Origin: Candidatus Uhrbacteria bacterium
Lineage (GTDB): Bacteria > Patescibacteriota > Patescibacteriia > UBA9934
Length of the DNA: 33,882 nucleotides
Reading direction: 5' to 3'
Assembly: GCA_903827265.1 (NCBI GenBank)
Contig: CAIKHN010000002.1
Coordinates: forward strand, 1 to 33,882
Translations under genes and position numbers: made by a program
Part shown: positions 25,353 through 33,841 of the stretch, piece after piece
How positions within the stretch are numbered: position 1 is the first letter of the stretch
Layout of the letters: each line of letters starts with the position of its first letter
The notes under the pieces: model-generated
Databases searched by the model: none
The model's input: only the letters and a program-made list of their open reading frames with translations
What the model was told of the DNA's origin: nothing

Positions 25353-27179
25353 ATGCTAACGAAGCGGAAACATCACCATCACGAAGCGAATGTCTCCGCC
25401 GAACAGACGGAAGCCGATATTGATGCGGGTCTTTCGGCGATTTATGGCGATGAACGTGACGATTTAAAGGTCGTAACACAGGGAGGGTCCTCGTTGACGC
25501 AGTTTCTTGTTCGGACGATTATTGTACTTTTGGTGTTGTGCGTTGTGGTGTTTGGAGGATACGTCGTGTACTCGCGATTTTTCGGAACAGGACAGGAAGG
25601 AAAGCCGCTTTCCATGGAATTCGTTGGGTCTGACGAACTGCAAAGCGGAGCTCGCACAACAATTGAATTCGATTACGCGAATCACACATCGTATCCATTG
25701 ACCAACGTCGAAATCGACATCAATCTCCCTGCGGGATTCGTCGTGACGTCATCAACACCAACGGCGACCAGCGCGAACGACTTGGTATTTACCCTTGGAA
25801 CGCTTGCGGGCAAAAGCGATGGAAAGATTCTTCTTGAGGGCGTGTGGAATGTTGACGTGCCGAGCACAACAGGTATTCAAGCATTAGCGTCATATAAGCC
25901 GGCAAACTTTAACGCGCAATTTCACGATATCGTCACAAAAACGATTGCGACGAATACGAGCACGACCACGGTGACAATCGATGCACCAACAACGGCGAGC
26001 GTTGGTGATACGGTGGCCTACACGGTTCACGTACAGAATGCTGGCGCGGAAACACTTGTTGCGCCGCAAGTCAGTATTGCATTGCCAGCAGGATTCTTCG
26101 TTGCGAAAAGTGTGCCGGCGCTTGCTGCTGGTGCATCGCCGACCTATACGCTTGCGGATATTCCATCGCTTGCAGAATCGACAATTGTGCTTACTGGTGC
26201 ATTTGCGTCAGATGCTTCTGGAACGGCAACGTTGACGGCAGTCAGCGGTATTGCTGGAACGCGATTTTCTCCGCAGGCCACGGCAACAGTAGCAACAGAA
26301 GTGAAGGGAAGTGCGCTTTCGCTTGCAATGGTTGGAAATGGGGCGCAAGGAACGATTGTTGCAGATCCTGGATCATTGTTCCGTATTGCGTTGCGTATTG
26401 AAAATACAAGCGACAGTGCAATAACCGATGCGACGGCGCTTCTTGATTTTACTGCAGAGGATAATTTACCGATTGACTGGAGCGGCGTGGTGCTTGCAGG
26501 CGGGAAAGTGACGGCAAGGGGCATCACCTTTGATGCAAAGACAATTGGCACACTTGCGGCCGGCGATCACAAAACGCTTGACCTCGCATTTCCCTTAAAG
26601 GTTGATCTTTCTGCGGTGAGCAGTGAATTTTCCGTTGCATTTTCTGCAACACGAGGAGCGATAACCGTTCAGGCGGCTCCACTTTCTGTGCAACTCAATT
26701 CCGACGCCGCGGTGCTGAGTTCCGTCCGATATTTCGATGACGCCGGTGCTCCGCTTGGGAGCGGTCCGTTGCCGCCAATCGTGGGCAGCGTAACGCATTA
26801 TCGGGCGCTTTGGACTATTGCAAGCGGGCTGCACGGCTTGAATACCGTCACGGTTTCTGCGACGCTCCCAGACGGTGTGCTCTGGGATGATTTTTCTACT
26901 GAAACAAGCGGATCGATAGTATATGACTCAGGAACGCGGACGGTTCGATGGACTGTGTCGAGTATTCCAGCAGGATCTGCCGCGGTCACGGCCCGATTCA
27001 GCGTATCGATCGCGCCGACGGCGGCAGATGTCAGTCTCGCAAAGACTCTGGTTGGAAAAGCCGTACTGAATGCCAAAGATGACATGACCGGAGCGTTCCT
27101 TGAGCGATCCGCTGACGCCGTTACGACGGAATGTATTGGTGACGTGCTCGTGAAAGGTAAAGGAGCCGTGAAAGCGTAA
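25353..27179 (+). CDS. Cell-surface protein with DUF11-like repeats, single TM
   Basis: FLVRTIIVLLVLCVVVFGGYVVYSRFF TM then repeats such as VGDTVAYTVHVQNAGAETLVAPQVSIALPAGF; start at internal ATG. Confidence 0.8.
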   Translation: MLTKRKHHHHEANVSAEQTEADIDAGLSAIYGDERDDLKVVTQGGSSLTQFLVRTIIVLLVLCVVVFGGYVVYSRFFGTGQEGKPLSMEFVGSDELQSGARTTIEFDYANHTSYPLTNVEIDINLPAGFVVTSSTPTATSANDLVFTLGTLAGKSDGKILLEGVWNVDVPSTTGIQALASYKPANFNAQFHDIVTKTIATNTSTTTVTIDAPTTASVGDTVAYTVHVQNAGAETLVAPQVSIALPAGFFVAKSVPALAAGASPTYTLADIPSLAESTIVLTGAFASDASGTATLTAVSGIAGTRFSPQATATVATEVKGSALSLAMVGNGAQGTIVADPGSLFRIALRIENTSDSAITDATALLDFTAEDNLPIDWSGVVLAGGKVTARGITFDAKTIGTLAAGDHKTLDLAFPLKVDLSAVSSEFSVAFSATRGAITVQAAPLSVQLNSDAAVLSSVRYFDDAGAPLGSGPLPPIVGSVTHYRALWTIASGLHGLNTVTVSATLPDGVLWDDFSTETSGSIVYDSGTRTVRWTVSSIPAGSAAVTARFSVSIAPTAADVSLAKTLVGKAVLNAKDDMTGAFLERSADAVTTECIGDVLVKGKGAVKA

Positions 27180-27181
27180 AA

Positions 27182-27194
27182 GGGTCAGGTCTTG
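27182..27194. repeat. Solo GGGTCAGGTCTTG motif (same as cassette ends at 18974/19399)
   Basis: 13-bp identity with IR terminus; lies at junction of two convergent genes. Confidence 0.6.
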
Positions 27195-28342
27195 CTTTTG
27201 GCGATTTCTCGTAATGTCTCAAGCACGATTGATCCGGTCCTTTTCCATGAGAATTGCTGTGCGTGTTCGATCCCTCGCACACGGAGAATGTTTTGGAGCT
27301 TTGGGCCGTGTGGTTCGTCGAGAAGCTGGTGGAGAGCCTGGACGATATCGGTGATGTTGAGTGGATCAACGTACATCGCAGCGTTGCCCGCAACGTCGGG
27401 AAGAGAGGACGTGATGCTCGTGATTACTGGAGTGCCACAGGTCATTGCTTCAAGTACTGGAAGTCCGAATCCTTCGTAGAATGATGGGAAGAGAAGTGCT
27501 GTTGCGCCGCGGATGACCGCGGATTTATGTTTTTCAGGGATGTATGCGACTTCGTGGATATCGTTCCGATATGCTGAGGCGGCAAGCGCTGCGTCAATAT
27601 GTGTTGTTTTCCATCCTTTTGTTCCGGCGAGAACGAGAGGAATCGCCTGACCGCCGTTTTTGCGGAACATGGTGTATGCCGCAATAACACTATCGAGATT
27701 TTTTCGTGGCTCCCGTGTTGCGAGCGCAAGAAGATATGGATGATTTAAGTCGTATGCGGCGCGGTAAGATTTGTCGGAGGACTGTTCTCTTGGGCAAAAG
27801 ATATCGTGATCAACGCCAAGATGTGCCACGGTGATGTGTTCGGGCAAAACACCGTAATGCGTTATAGCGTCGCGTTTACTATGTTCAGAAACGGCAATAA
27901 CACGTTTTGCACGCTGAAAGATTGCGTCTTCATTCGTGATTCGCGCCCGCAGATGGTCTTTGTACGTAAAGAAATGTGGGACTGTCCGGATCGCAGCGTC
28001 ATGAAAAATGACGGCATATGGCAGTCGGGTTTTGCACAGATGTGCATTTGGAAAAAGCCAAGCGTCGGGAGTTTCTGGAAGAAAACGCTCCATCGTTGGC
28101 CCGAACGGCAATGCCCATAGTGCGCTTGCCACTTTGTTCGGAATGGAGAACGGCGAAACGGTGACGTTGTGCTCGCGAAATGTCGGAAGATTCATGAGTG
28201 TGTCGTCTGTTCCTGTTGCGAAAAGCAAAAAATGATCATTCGGTGCCGCCGCTGCCATAGCGTGAACGAGCGACTCCGTAACAATCCCTACGCCAGTTTT
28301 GTGGGGAGCGGTGAGTGATCGAATGTCGACAGCGATCTTCAT
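27185..28342 (-). CDS. Glycosyltransferase family 4/1-type
   Basis: MKIAVDIRSLTAPHKTGVGIVTESL...LATREPRKNLDSVIAAY...LFPSFYEGFGLPVLEAMTCGTPVITS. Confidence 0.93.
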   Translation of the reverse strand: MKIAVDIRSLTAPHKTGVGIVTESLVHAMAAAAPNDHFLLFATGTDDTLMNLPTFREHNVTVSPFSIPNKVASALWALPFGPTMERFLPETPDAWLFPNAHLCKTRLPYAVIFHDAAIRTVPHFFTYKDHLRARITNEDAIFQRAKRVIAVSEHSKRDAITHYGVLPEHITVAHLGVDHDIFCPREQSSDKSYRAAYDLNHPYLLALATREPRKNLDSVIAAYTMFRKNGGQAIPLVLAGTKGWKTTHIDAALAASAYRNDIHEVAYIPEKHKSAVIRGATALLFPSFYEGFGLPVLEAMTCGTPVITSITSSLPDVAGNAAMYVDPLNITDIVQALHQLLDEPHGPKLQNILRVRGIEHAQQFSWKRTGSIVLETLREIAKSKT

Positions 28343-29439
28343 GATGCTTGCGATACGCGTTCTACGATATCATGCATCGATTGACGGAACCGTTCGACGG
28401 AGAATTGTTCGGCGTGAGCTTTGATTGTTGCTGGATTGAATTGCTTTTCGTCGAAATGAAAAATGGTGTCGGCGAGTGCTTCCCAGGTTTGTTCAGCGAA
28501 AAATGTTCCAGTGATGCCGTCGAGAACAGTTTCCTGTGCGCCGCCCTTATTGAATGCGATAACTGGTCGTCCGGCAGCCATAGATTCGACTGCGGTAATT
28601 CCAAAATCTTCTTCCTGTGGATGAATAAAAGCAATTGCATTCGCGAAAAGCCGCGCGCGCTCTTCGTCGGTGACTCGTCCAACGAATGTTACGTTTGATT
28701 TTGCCATTGCACGAAGCTTTTCTTCCTCGGGTCCGCTTCCAAAAACAACGAGCGGGACGCCGATTCGGTTGCATGCAGCAATCACGAGATCGTAGCGTTT
28801 ATATGACACTAAACGGCCGCCAATGAGGAACGCGGTTTTTGGTGCGGTGCTTATGGAGAATGCGTGAGTGTCGACTGGCGGATACACAACGGTACTGTCT
28901 TTCCCGTAATACTTTTTAATGCGTTGGCGGACCGTTTCAGAATTTGCGACGAAATAATCAACCCGCTCGGCAGCAAGACGATCCCAGCTTCGCAACACGC
29001 TTTGAATAAGCGGGAGGAGTATTTTAATAAACTTTGGCGCGCGGAGTTCGTCGACGTAACTTGTTGCGTCGCTCCAGAGGTAGCGTGTTGGAGTGTGGCA
29101 GTAGCAAACATGAACAGCATTTGCGTTTGGAATAATGCCCTTCGCAAAGCCGCTTGCGCTGGAAATGACAACATCGTATTCCTGGAGGGGATAGTGCTCA
29201 GTAGCAATGGGCATGAGGGGAAGGAGCCATCGCATTTTACGAATCGCACCAGGAATTTTTTGGAGGAACGATGTGCGGATATCTTTGTGCCCAAACACAG
29301 GATCCATGGTCTGGGGGTCGTAGAGCAGCGTAAATGTTGGAGCAAGCGGCCAAAGGCTTTGCAATACTTCGAGCACGCGCTCTGCTCCGCCAAGTTGCGT
29401 CAGGTGATCGTGGACAAGAGCGACCCGCATACATTTCAC
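28339..29439 (-). CDS. Glycosyltransferase family 4/1-type
   Basis: RVALVHDHLTQLGGAERVLEVL...FIGGRLVSYKRYDLVIAAC...HPQEEDFGITAVESMAAGRPVIAF (GRLVSYKR); ATGA overlap with the downstream GT gene. Confidence 0.92.
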   Translation of the reverse strand: MKCMRVALVHDHLTQLGGAERVLEVLQSLWPLAPTFTLLYDPQTMDPVFGHKDIRTSFLQKIPGAIRKMRWLLPLMPIATEHYPLQEYDVVISSASGFAKGIIPNANAVHVCYCHTPTRYLWSDATSYVDELRAPKFIKILLPLIQSVLRSWDRLAAERVDYFVANSETVRQRIKKYYGKDSTVVYPPVDTHAFSISTAPKTAFLIGGRLVSYKRYDLVIAACNRIGVPLVVFGSGPEEEKLRAMAKSNVTFVGRVTDEERARLFANAIAFIHPQEEDFGITAVESMAAGRPVIAFNKGGAQETVLDGITGTFFAEQTWEALADTIFHFDEKQFNPATIKAHAEQFSVERFRQSMHDIVERVSQAS

Positions 29440-29445
29440 GATGAT

Positions 29446-30846
29446 TTAGTAGGCGCCGCTTCGGAGAAGAATCGCTAGTGGGGTTTTTACCACGATAACG
29501 AGGTCCAGCCAGGGGCTCCAGTTCTCAATATAGTACATATCTAGTCGGACTTCGTCGTCGAAGTCAAGCGACGCCCTGCCGCTGACCTGAGCCATGCCGG
29601 TAATGCCAGGCTTGATAGTGAGAACCTTTCGTTGGTGTGGCTTGTACATTGCGACTTCTTCTGGGAGGTGCGGGCGAGGTCCAACAAGGCTCATGCTGCC
29701 GATAAGAACCGAATAAAATTGTGGAATTTCGTCTAAACTCCAGTTGCGAATGAACCGTCCAACGCGAGTAACACGTGGGTCATTCTGCAATTTAAAGAGC
29801 GGCGTTCCTTCGCGTTCATTTCCGTATGTTTTGAGAAATTCAGGATCGGATCGGAGTGCATGTGCGCCACGAATCATCGATCGGAATTTGAGGAAAGCGA
29901 ATTCTTTTCCACCTTGACCAACACGAGGCCGTGAGAAAAAGATCGAGCCTGGATTTTCAAGAACAATGGAGAGCGCGATGATGATTTGCAGGGGAAGAGT
30001 AATGGTAATGAGAAATATCGCGATGACAATATCAAAAATGCGTTTATAAATTGCGCCCCAACCATCGAGCGGCGTTTTTGGAACTTCAATCACCGGCTGT
30101 TCGGCGAATGTGTGCATGATTGGCCGAAGCGTGCTTCCGGCAAAGAGGTCGGCGCTGTAGAGAAAGGTGCAATGTTCAGTATCGGTAAACACTTTAATTG
30201 CCGTGACATCGACGCGTGATGCGTCAGGATCTGCAAGGATGATCGCATCAAGTTCATCGTGGTGCTTCAACGTCAGAAGACGCTCGCGACTTTCTGGAGT
30301 GAATTGGGCGATATGCGTAACGACGCGATATCCGACGCTTGGGTGTGTTTCAAAAAACCGTTTGAGTTCATTTCCACTTTTCGTTTTCCCAACAATCGCA
30401 ACCGCATACACGCCAATGCCAAATCTTCGCAGCGATCGCTGAAGGAGCCGAAGCAAAATGCGTATGCTTACCACAAAAACAATTGCGAGAACCCATGCGG
30501 CAAGCACAATGAAACGTGATTCAAATAAGGCCCGCGAGAAGAACGCGACCGCCAAAATGAGTGCGATACTTGTAGAAACGCCGGTAATAACGCGAGTCAT
30601 TTCTGAAGCAATCCGTCGTGGATGAATGACGTAAAGCCCGGACATGGCAAAGATCGCCATGGTTAACAGCGCCATCGGAAGAATGACGCTAACGTATTCC
30701 TCGAAAGATAGCGCGAACAGTACTGGCTTAATTGAGGTAAATACTGACGTGAAGCGAAGGGAATATGCCGCCATCGCTGCAGAGACGAGGGCGAGATAAT
30801 CAAGCGGAATGAGGAGAGACGCAAATGCTAAATCTGCACGCTTCAT
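29446..30846 (-). CDS. Polyprenyl-phosphate sugar-1-phosphate transferase (exopolysaccharide sugar transferase)
   Basis: KRIFDIVIAIFLITITLPLQIIIALSIVLENPGSIFFSRPRVGQGGKEFAFLKFRSM...NWSLDEIPQFYSVLIGSMSLVGPRPHLPEEV...KPGITGMAQVSGR. Confidence 0.94.
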   Translation of the reverse strand: MKRADLAFASLLIPLDYLALVSAAMAAYSLRFTSVFTSIKPVLFALSFEEYVSVILPMALLTMAIFAMSGLYVIHPRRIASEMTRVITGVSTSIALILAVAFFSRALFESRFIVLAAWVLAIVFVVSIRILLRLLQRSLRRFGIGVYAVAIVGKTKSGNELKRFFETHPSVGYRVVTHIAQFTPESRERLLTLKHHDELDAIILADPDASRVDVTAIKVFTDTEHCTFLYSADLFAGSTLRPIMHTFAEQPVIEVPKTPLDGWGAIYKRIFDIVIAIFLITITLPLQIIIALSIVLENPGSIFFSRPRVGQGGKEFAFLKFRSMIRGAHALRSDPEFLKTYGNEREGTPLFKLQNDPRVTRVGRFIRNWSLDEIPQFYSVLIGSMSLVGPRPHLPEEVAMYKPHQRKVLTIKPGITGMAQVSGRASLDFDDEVRLDMYYIENWSPWLDLVIVVKTPLAILLRSGAY

Positions 30847-30854
30847 ATGAAGGT

Positions 30855-30860
30855 AGTTTA
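30855..30860 (-). promoter_or_regulatory. Putative -10 (TAAACT) 8 nt upstream of ATG (leaderless-type)
   Basis: Minus strand TAAACT-ACCTTCAT-ATG. Confidence 0.45.
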
Positions 30861-30866
30861 CACCAG

Positions 30867-30896
30867 AAACGAAAATCACGACCGTCAGGCCGTGAT
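30867..30896 (-). terminator. Intrinsic terminator of rnpB
   Basis: Minus strand ATCACGGCC-tgac-GGTCGTGAT followed by TTTTCGTTT. Confidence 0.8.
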
Positions 30897-30911
30897 GTTC
30901 GATAATACTTT

Positions 30912-31328
30912 CCACTGGGGGATACTGGTAAGCCGAATTTTGTCATAGCGCGAATCTTTCACCACGAAGATTCTTGCCGGGACGATCATCTCTCTGTGCG
31001 AGCGACCAATCTTGCTCTTGCACCAGCGTGGGTTTGCCATATCTCCATGTTGCCATGGGATGAAACGCGTAGCACTTTCGTACATCGCGTTACTTTTCAC
31101 GTTTCAGAGGCTTGCGCCTCCTAGTATTGTCTCTGTGGTACTTTCCCTCGACTTAGCTGTCGGCGCTCAGAGCGATGGTGCGCTTTGATCTGAGCCGTTA
31201 CGGCGTATATCGGGTCGTCGTTAACGACACACTGTTTCGTTTGCGATTGCTCACAGACGGGTGTTCGGACTTTCCTCTCTGCACAGCCCCAGTGGAGCCA
31301 TGCCGAGCGACCGCCTTATATCCCCAGC
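30912..31328 (-). ncRNA. rnpB: RNase P RNA
   Basis: Minus strand GAGAGGAAAGTCCGAACACC, GGGAAAGTACCACAGAGACA, AAACCCACGCTGGTGCAAGA, GACAAAATTCGGCTTAC; P1 pairing GGGGATA...TATCCCC at the two ends. Confidence 0.95.
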
Positions 31329-31336
31329 GGAAGGCA

Positions 31337-31365
31337 AGAATAGCAGAAAAAGTGTGAAAAAGCAA
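31337..31365 (-). promoter_or_regulatory. rnpB promoter TTGCTT-N17-TATTCT
   Basis: Minus strand, predicted TSS coincides with P1 5' strand; overlaps U-tract of preceding terminator. Confidence 0.6.
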
Positions 31366-31396
31366 ACGCGGCGCCTTTCGTGGGCGCCGCGCGTGG
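31356..31396 (-). terminator. Intrinsic terminator of the 31425-32048 gene
   Basis: Minus strand GCGGCGCC-cacgaaa-GGCGCCGC-GTTTGCTTTTT. Confidence 0.75.
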
Positions 31397-31424
31397 AGCT
31401 TCCTGAGGCGTGCTCAGGAGTGCG

Positions 31425-32048
31425 TCAGTTGTCGAACGGCGGGAGCCAGTCCATTCCGTTTCGCGGGATGACAGCGAACGCCTGTGCGTTCGGTTTCTTT
31501 TCCGCGAACTTCGTCGCGTAGGCCTCGGCCTGCGCGACGTGCGTTTCGGTGAGCTGGCACTTCGAGGATATGTGGCTCATCGCGAGCCCCTTCGCCTGTC
31601 CGTCTTTCTTCACGCCGCAGATCACGAGCATCGCATTCGCCTTGCGAAGAACGATGGCGCTCGGTTCCGTGGGGAACAGACGCTCGGCGAGGCTGACGGC
31701 GGTTTTGGCGCCCTGAAGGACTTCCGTCGCCATCGAACCCGCATCGAACTTGCACCTCAGCATGTTGGCCGTCGGTTGACACGCGAGCCACATGCTGACG
31801 ACGATGAGTCCGAGACGTCGCGATTCCTCCACGCCGGTGTCTCCGGCGAGGTGCCAGAGCTCCGTGACGCCGATGGTTTCGGGGGCGACGGTCGGGGGAG
31901 AGACGACCGCCAGCGGCTTCGGAGCCTTGAGCTTCCCACCGTTTTTGGAATTGCCGTTGCGCGGAGTGGAGTCCGTTTCATTGGCCCAGCCGGGTGACTG
32001 AGACCGAAGTGCGGTGCCGCGACCATGGGGGGAGTGGGTTTCGAACAT
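31425..32048 (-). CDS. Hypothetical GC-rich protein
   Basis: MFETHSPHGRGTALRSQ...; SD-like AAAGGAA; start consistent with promoter at 32123-32150. Confidence 0.65.
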   Translation of the reverse strand: MFETHSPHGRGTALRSQSPGWANETDSTPRNGNSKNGGKLKAPKPLAVVSPPTVAPETIGVTELWHLAGDTGVEESRRLGLIVVSMWLACQPTANMLRCKFDAGSMATEVLQGAKTAVSLAERLFPTEPSAIVLRKANAMLVICGVKKDGQAKGLAMSHISSKCQLTETHVAQAEAYATKFAEKKPNAQAFAVIPRNGMDWLPPFDN

Positions 32049-32122
32049 CTTGGGGTTCCTTTCCTTCAGGTTCCATCTGTTGCTGCGTACGCCGTTCTCC
32101 CGGATCGGAGAAAAGCGTTGAG

Positions 32123-32150
32123 AGTGTAGCACTTTTTCGCGAATTGTCAA
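32123..32150 (-). promoter_or_regulatory. Sigma70-type promoter TTGACA-N16-TACACT
   Basis: Minus strand consensus -35. Confidence 0.75.
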
Positions 32151-32180
32151 CGAAACAGTGCAAAAAAGCGTGAAAATATT

Positions 32181-32220
32181 TGAAAAAAGAACGATGCGGC
32201 AGCCGACGTGGCTGCCGCAT
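32181..32220 (-). terminator. Intrinsic terminator of the 32234 ORF
   Basis: Minus strand ATGCGGCAGCC-acgtc-GGCTGCCGCAT-CGTTCTTTTTT. Confidence 0.85.
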
Positions 32221-32233
32221 CCGTTTTTCGCCC

Positions 32234-32776
32234 TCAGTTGATGCTGGCGTCGATCGAGCGCTGGTAGGCGTCAGCGATCGGATCGACGACGCCCTCCCTT
32301 CGCGGGAGAGAGGGTTCCTCCGTTTCCTTCGGGTCGAGGTCTGCGACGATGATGTCGTCGCACGATTGCGCCGAGTAGCGCCGCGGACGGCGGCCCGACA
32401 GACCCTTCCGTTTCTCGCCGTTCGCGTAGAGTTCGCGAGCACGAGCCATCAGGGTTCGGGCTTCCCCCGGCATTCCCAGGGTGACGGTTTCGGGCTGATA
32501 GAGCGCCTTGAGGATCTCCACGAGACGGATGTGATAGCGTTTCAGCTCCTTGGCCGCGTAGCCGAGCGATCGCGATTGCATCGTCTTGAGCCGCGTGACG
32601 TCGCCCTTGATTTCACGAGCGAGTTTTTGGTGGTGAACCTGTCGTCCTCCGAGCTTTTCCGGGATGCGACGAAGGGGAGGGGGTTGAGAAGTCGTGTGTA
32701 GCAAACGAACTCCGTGGCTGTCTGTGGAACATTCGCGCTCGTCCGAGACTGGACGAGTTGGAGCAGCGTGCCACAA
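32234..32776 (-). CDS. Hypothetical protein, start codon uncertain
   Basis: 180-aa ORF ending just before a strong terminator; body AAKELKRYHIRLVEILKALYQPETVTLGMPGEARTLMARARELYANG. Confidence 0.5.
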   Translation of the reverse strand: MWHAAPTRPVSDERECSTDSHGVRLLHTTSQPPPLRRIPEKLGGRQVHHQKLAREIKGDVTRLKTMQSRSLGYAAKELKRYHIRLVEILKALYQPETVTLGMPGEARTLMARARELYANGEKRKGLSGRRPRRYSAQSCDDIIVADLDPKETEEPSLPRREGVVDPIADAYQRSIDASIN

Positions 32777-32798
32777 GATTTCCGTTTTGTAAACTCAA

Positions 32799-32839
32799 AA
32801 CCCCCAGGACACTCGAGAATCTCGAATGTTCTGGGGGTT
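32799..32839 (-). terminator. Intrinsic terminator after the 32876 gene
   Basis: 20-bp arms AACCCCCAGGACACTCGAGA / TCTCGAATGTTCTGGGGGTT; minus-strand TTTTGAGTTT follows. Confidence 0.85.
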
Positions 32840-32875
32840 GGTCGAGGTGCGTTGCGTCGCGCCTCGACCCGTTTC

Positions 32876-33334
32876 CTAGTGGTGTCCTCCGCCGCCACCG
32901 CCGTGTCCTCCGCTCGCCGGTGCTGCTTGCACTCCGCCCTTCGCGCTTGCCGCGATGAAGACGATGACGCCGATCAGCACGGTCCACGCGAACTCTGGGG
33001 TGAGAATGTGCTCCATGAACCAGTACTTCAGGCTGTTGACGATGGACACGACGATCATCGTGCCGACGCCCATGATCCAGCCGAGAGGAGCTTCGAAGAA
33101 CGGGCATCCGCCCATCTTCTCAGGGATTGTGAGAAGCTCGCCGCCGAAGTAGCAGAGGCTGTCGCGGAATCCGTCGATGGCGTTACAGGTTCCAACGAAG
33201 AGGTAGAGCAGGAAGCCGTCCATTCCCTTGTGGAAATCCATGTGGTTTGCGCGATCATGGAAGATCGCGCTCACGATGAAGATCGTGACGATGATCCCGA
33301 TCTGCTTCTGGTGTTTTTTAACGAACTCGAGCAT
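32876..33334 (-). CDS. Small multi-TM protein with Gly/His-rich C-terminal tail
   Basis: MLEFVKKHQKQIGIIVTIFIVSAIFHD...GVIVFIAASAKGGVQAAPASGGHGGGGGGHH; GGAG SD upstream. Confidence 0.7.
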   Translation of the reverse strand: MLEFVKKHQKQIGIIVTIFIVSAIFHDRANHMDFHKGMDGFLLYLFVGTCNAIDGFRDSLCYFGGELLTIPEKMGGCPFFEAPLGWIMGVGTMIVVSIVNSLKYWFMEHILTPEFAWTVLIGVIVFIAASAKGGVQAAPASGGHGGGGGGHH

Positions 33335-33408
33335 GGGTACTCCGAACGGGGAAAGAGAAATGGGGTGAAGGCTCCAGATTGTGCAACAGGGTTGCGCCTT
33401 CTGGTGTC

Positions 33409-33439
33409 TGGCTGATGCTCCGCGTGGAAGCATCAGCCA
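33409..33439. repeat. Hairpin TGGCTGATGCT...AGCATCAGCCA without U-tract
   Basis: 11-bp perfect arms between two minus-strand genes. Confidence 0.6.
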
Positions 33440-33455
33440 ACCGGCGTTGCTGAAC

Positions 33456-33722
33456 TCAAGCGTTGTTCTCGGCCTCGCTCTTGAGCTTCAGCCGGAAATC
33501 CTCGATTGGCTCCTGAAGGAACCACGCGGCGGCGGCGACGAATGCCGTTTGGCATCCGAAGATCATCGCGTTGTTGATGTCGAGGACGGTAAGGAGACGG
33601 ATCGCGGGGTGGCTGGTGCTGTACACCAAGATCGGAACGAGCGTGGCGAACGAGATCAGGGCCATGATGGCGGTGAAGAACCGCCATTTTCCGTCCACGA
33701 TGATCGCGAGAAGGGTGAGCAT
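33456..33722 (-). CDS. Small membrane protein
   Basis: 88 aa, about two TM segments; GGAG upstream; promoter at 33777-33805. Confidence 0.65.
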   Translation of the reverse strand: MLTLLAIIVDGKWRFFTAIMALISFATLVPILVYSTSHPAIRLLTVLDINNAMIFGCQTAFVAAAAWFLQEPIEDFRLKLKSEAENNA

Positions 33723-33776
33723 GAGGGAGAGGCTCCGGGGGTTGGGGAGGGAACGCGGGGAACAACTTGCGTAACC

Positions 33777-33805
33777 ATCATAGCAGAAAAACGCCCTTTT
33801 GTCAA
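33777..33805 (-). promoter_or_regulatory. Sigma70-type promoter TTGACA-N17-TATGAT
   Basis: Minus strand consensus -35, 17-bp spacer. Confidence 0.8.
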
Positions 33806-33823
33806 TGCAAAAGAGCGCTTTTC

Positions 33824-33841
33824 TTGGCTAGCTTTAGACAA
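33824..33841. promoter_or_regulatory. Candidate third operator TTGGCTAGCTTTAGACAA
   Basis: Matches TTG(N)CTA-N4-TAG(N)CAA; TATAAT follows at 33852-33857. Confidence 0.4.

Noticed and set aside
30885-31521. Listed ORFs across the rnpB region (e.g. 30885-31100 minus, 31175-31357 plus)
   Set aside because: The region is explained by RNase P RNA conserved motifs and P1 pairing.
31414-32150. Alternative long ORFs overlapping the 31425-32048 gene (e.g. 31410-31997 plus)
   Set aside because: Promoter, SD-like and terminator evidence all support the minus-strand 31425-32048 gene; GC-rich sequence produces spurious ORFs.
32714-33415. 233-aa plus-strand ORF at the right end
   Set aside because: Antisense to the small membrane protein gene with SD and terminator; acidic low-complexity translation typical of a shadow ORF.
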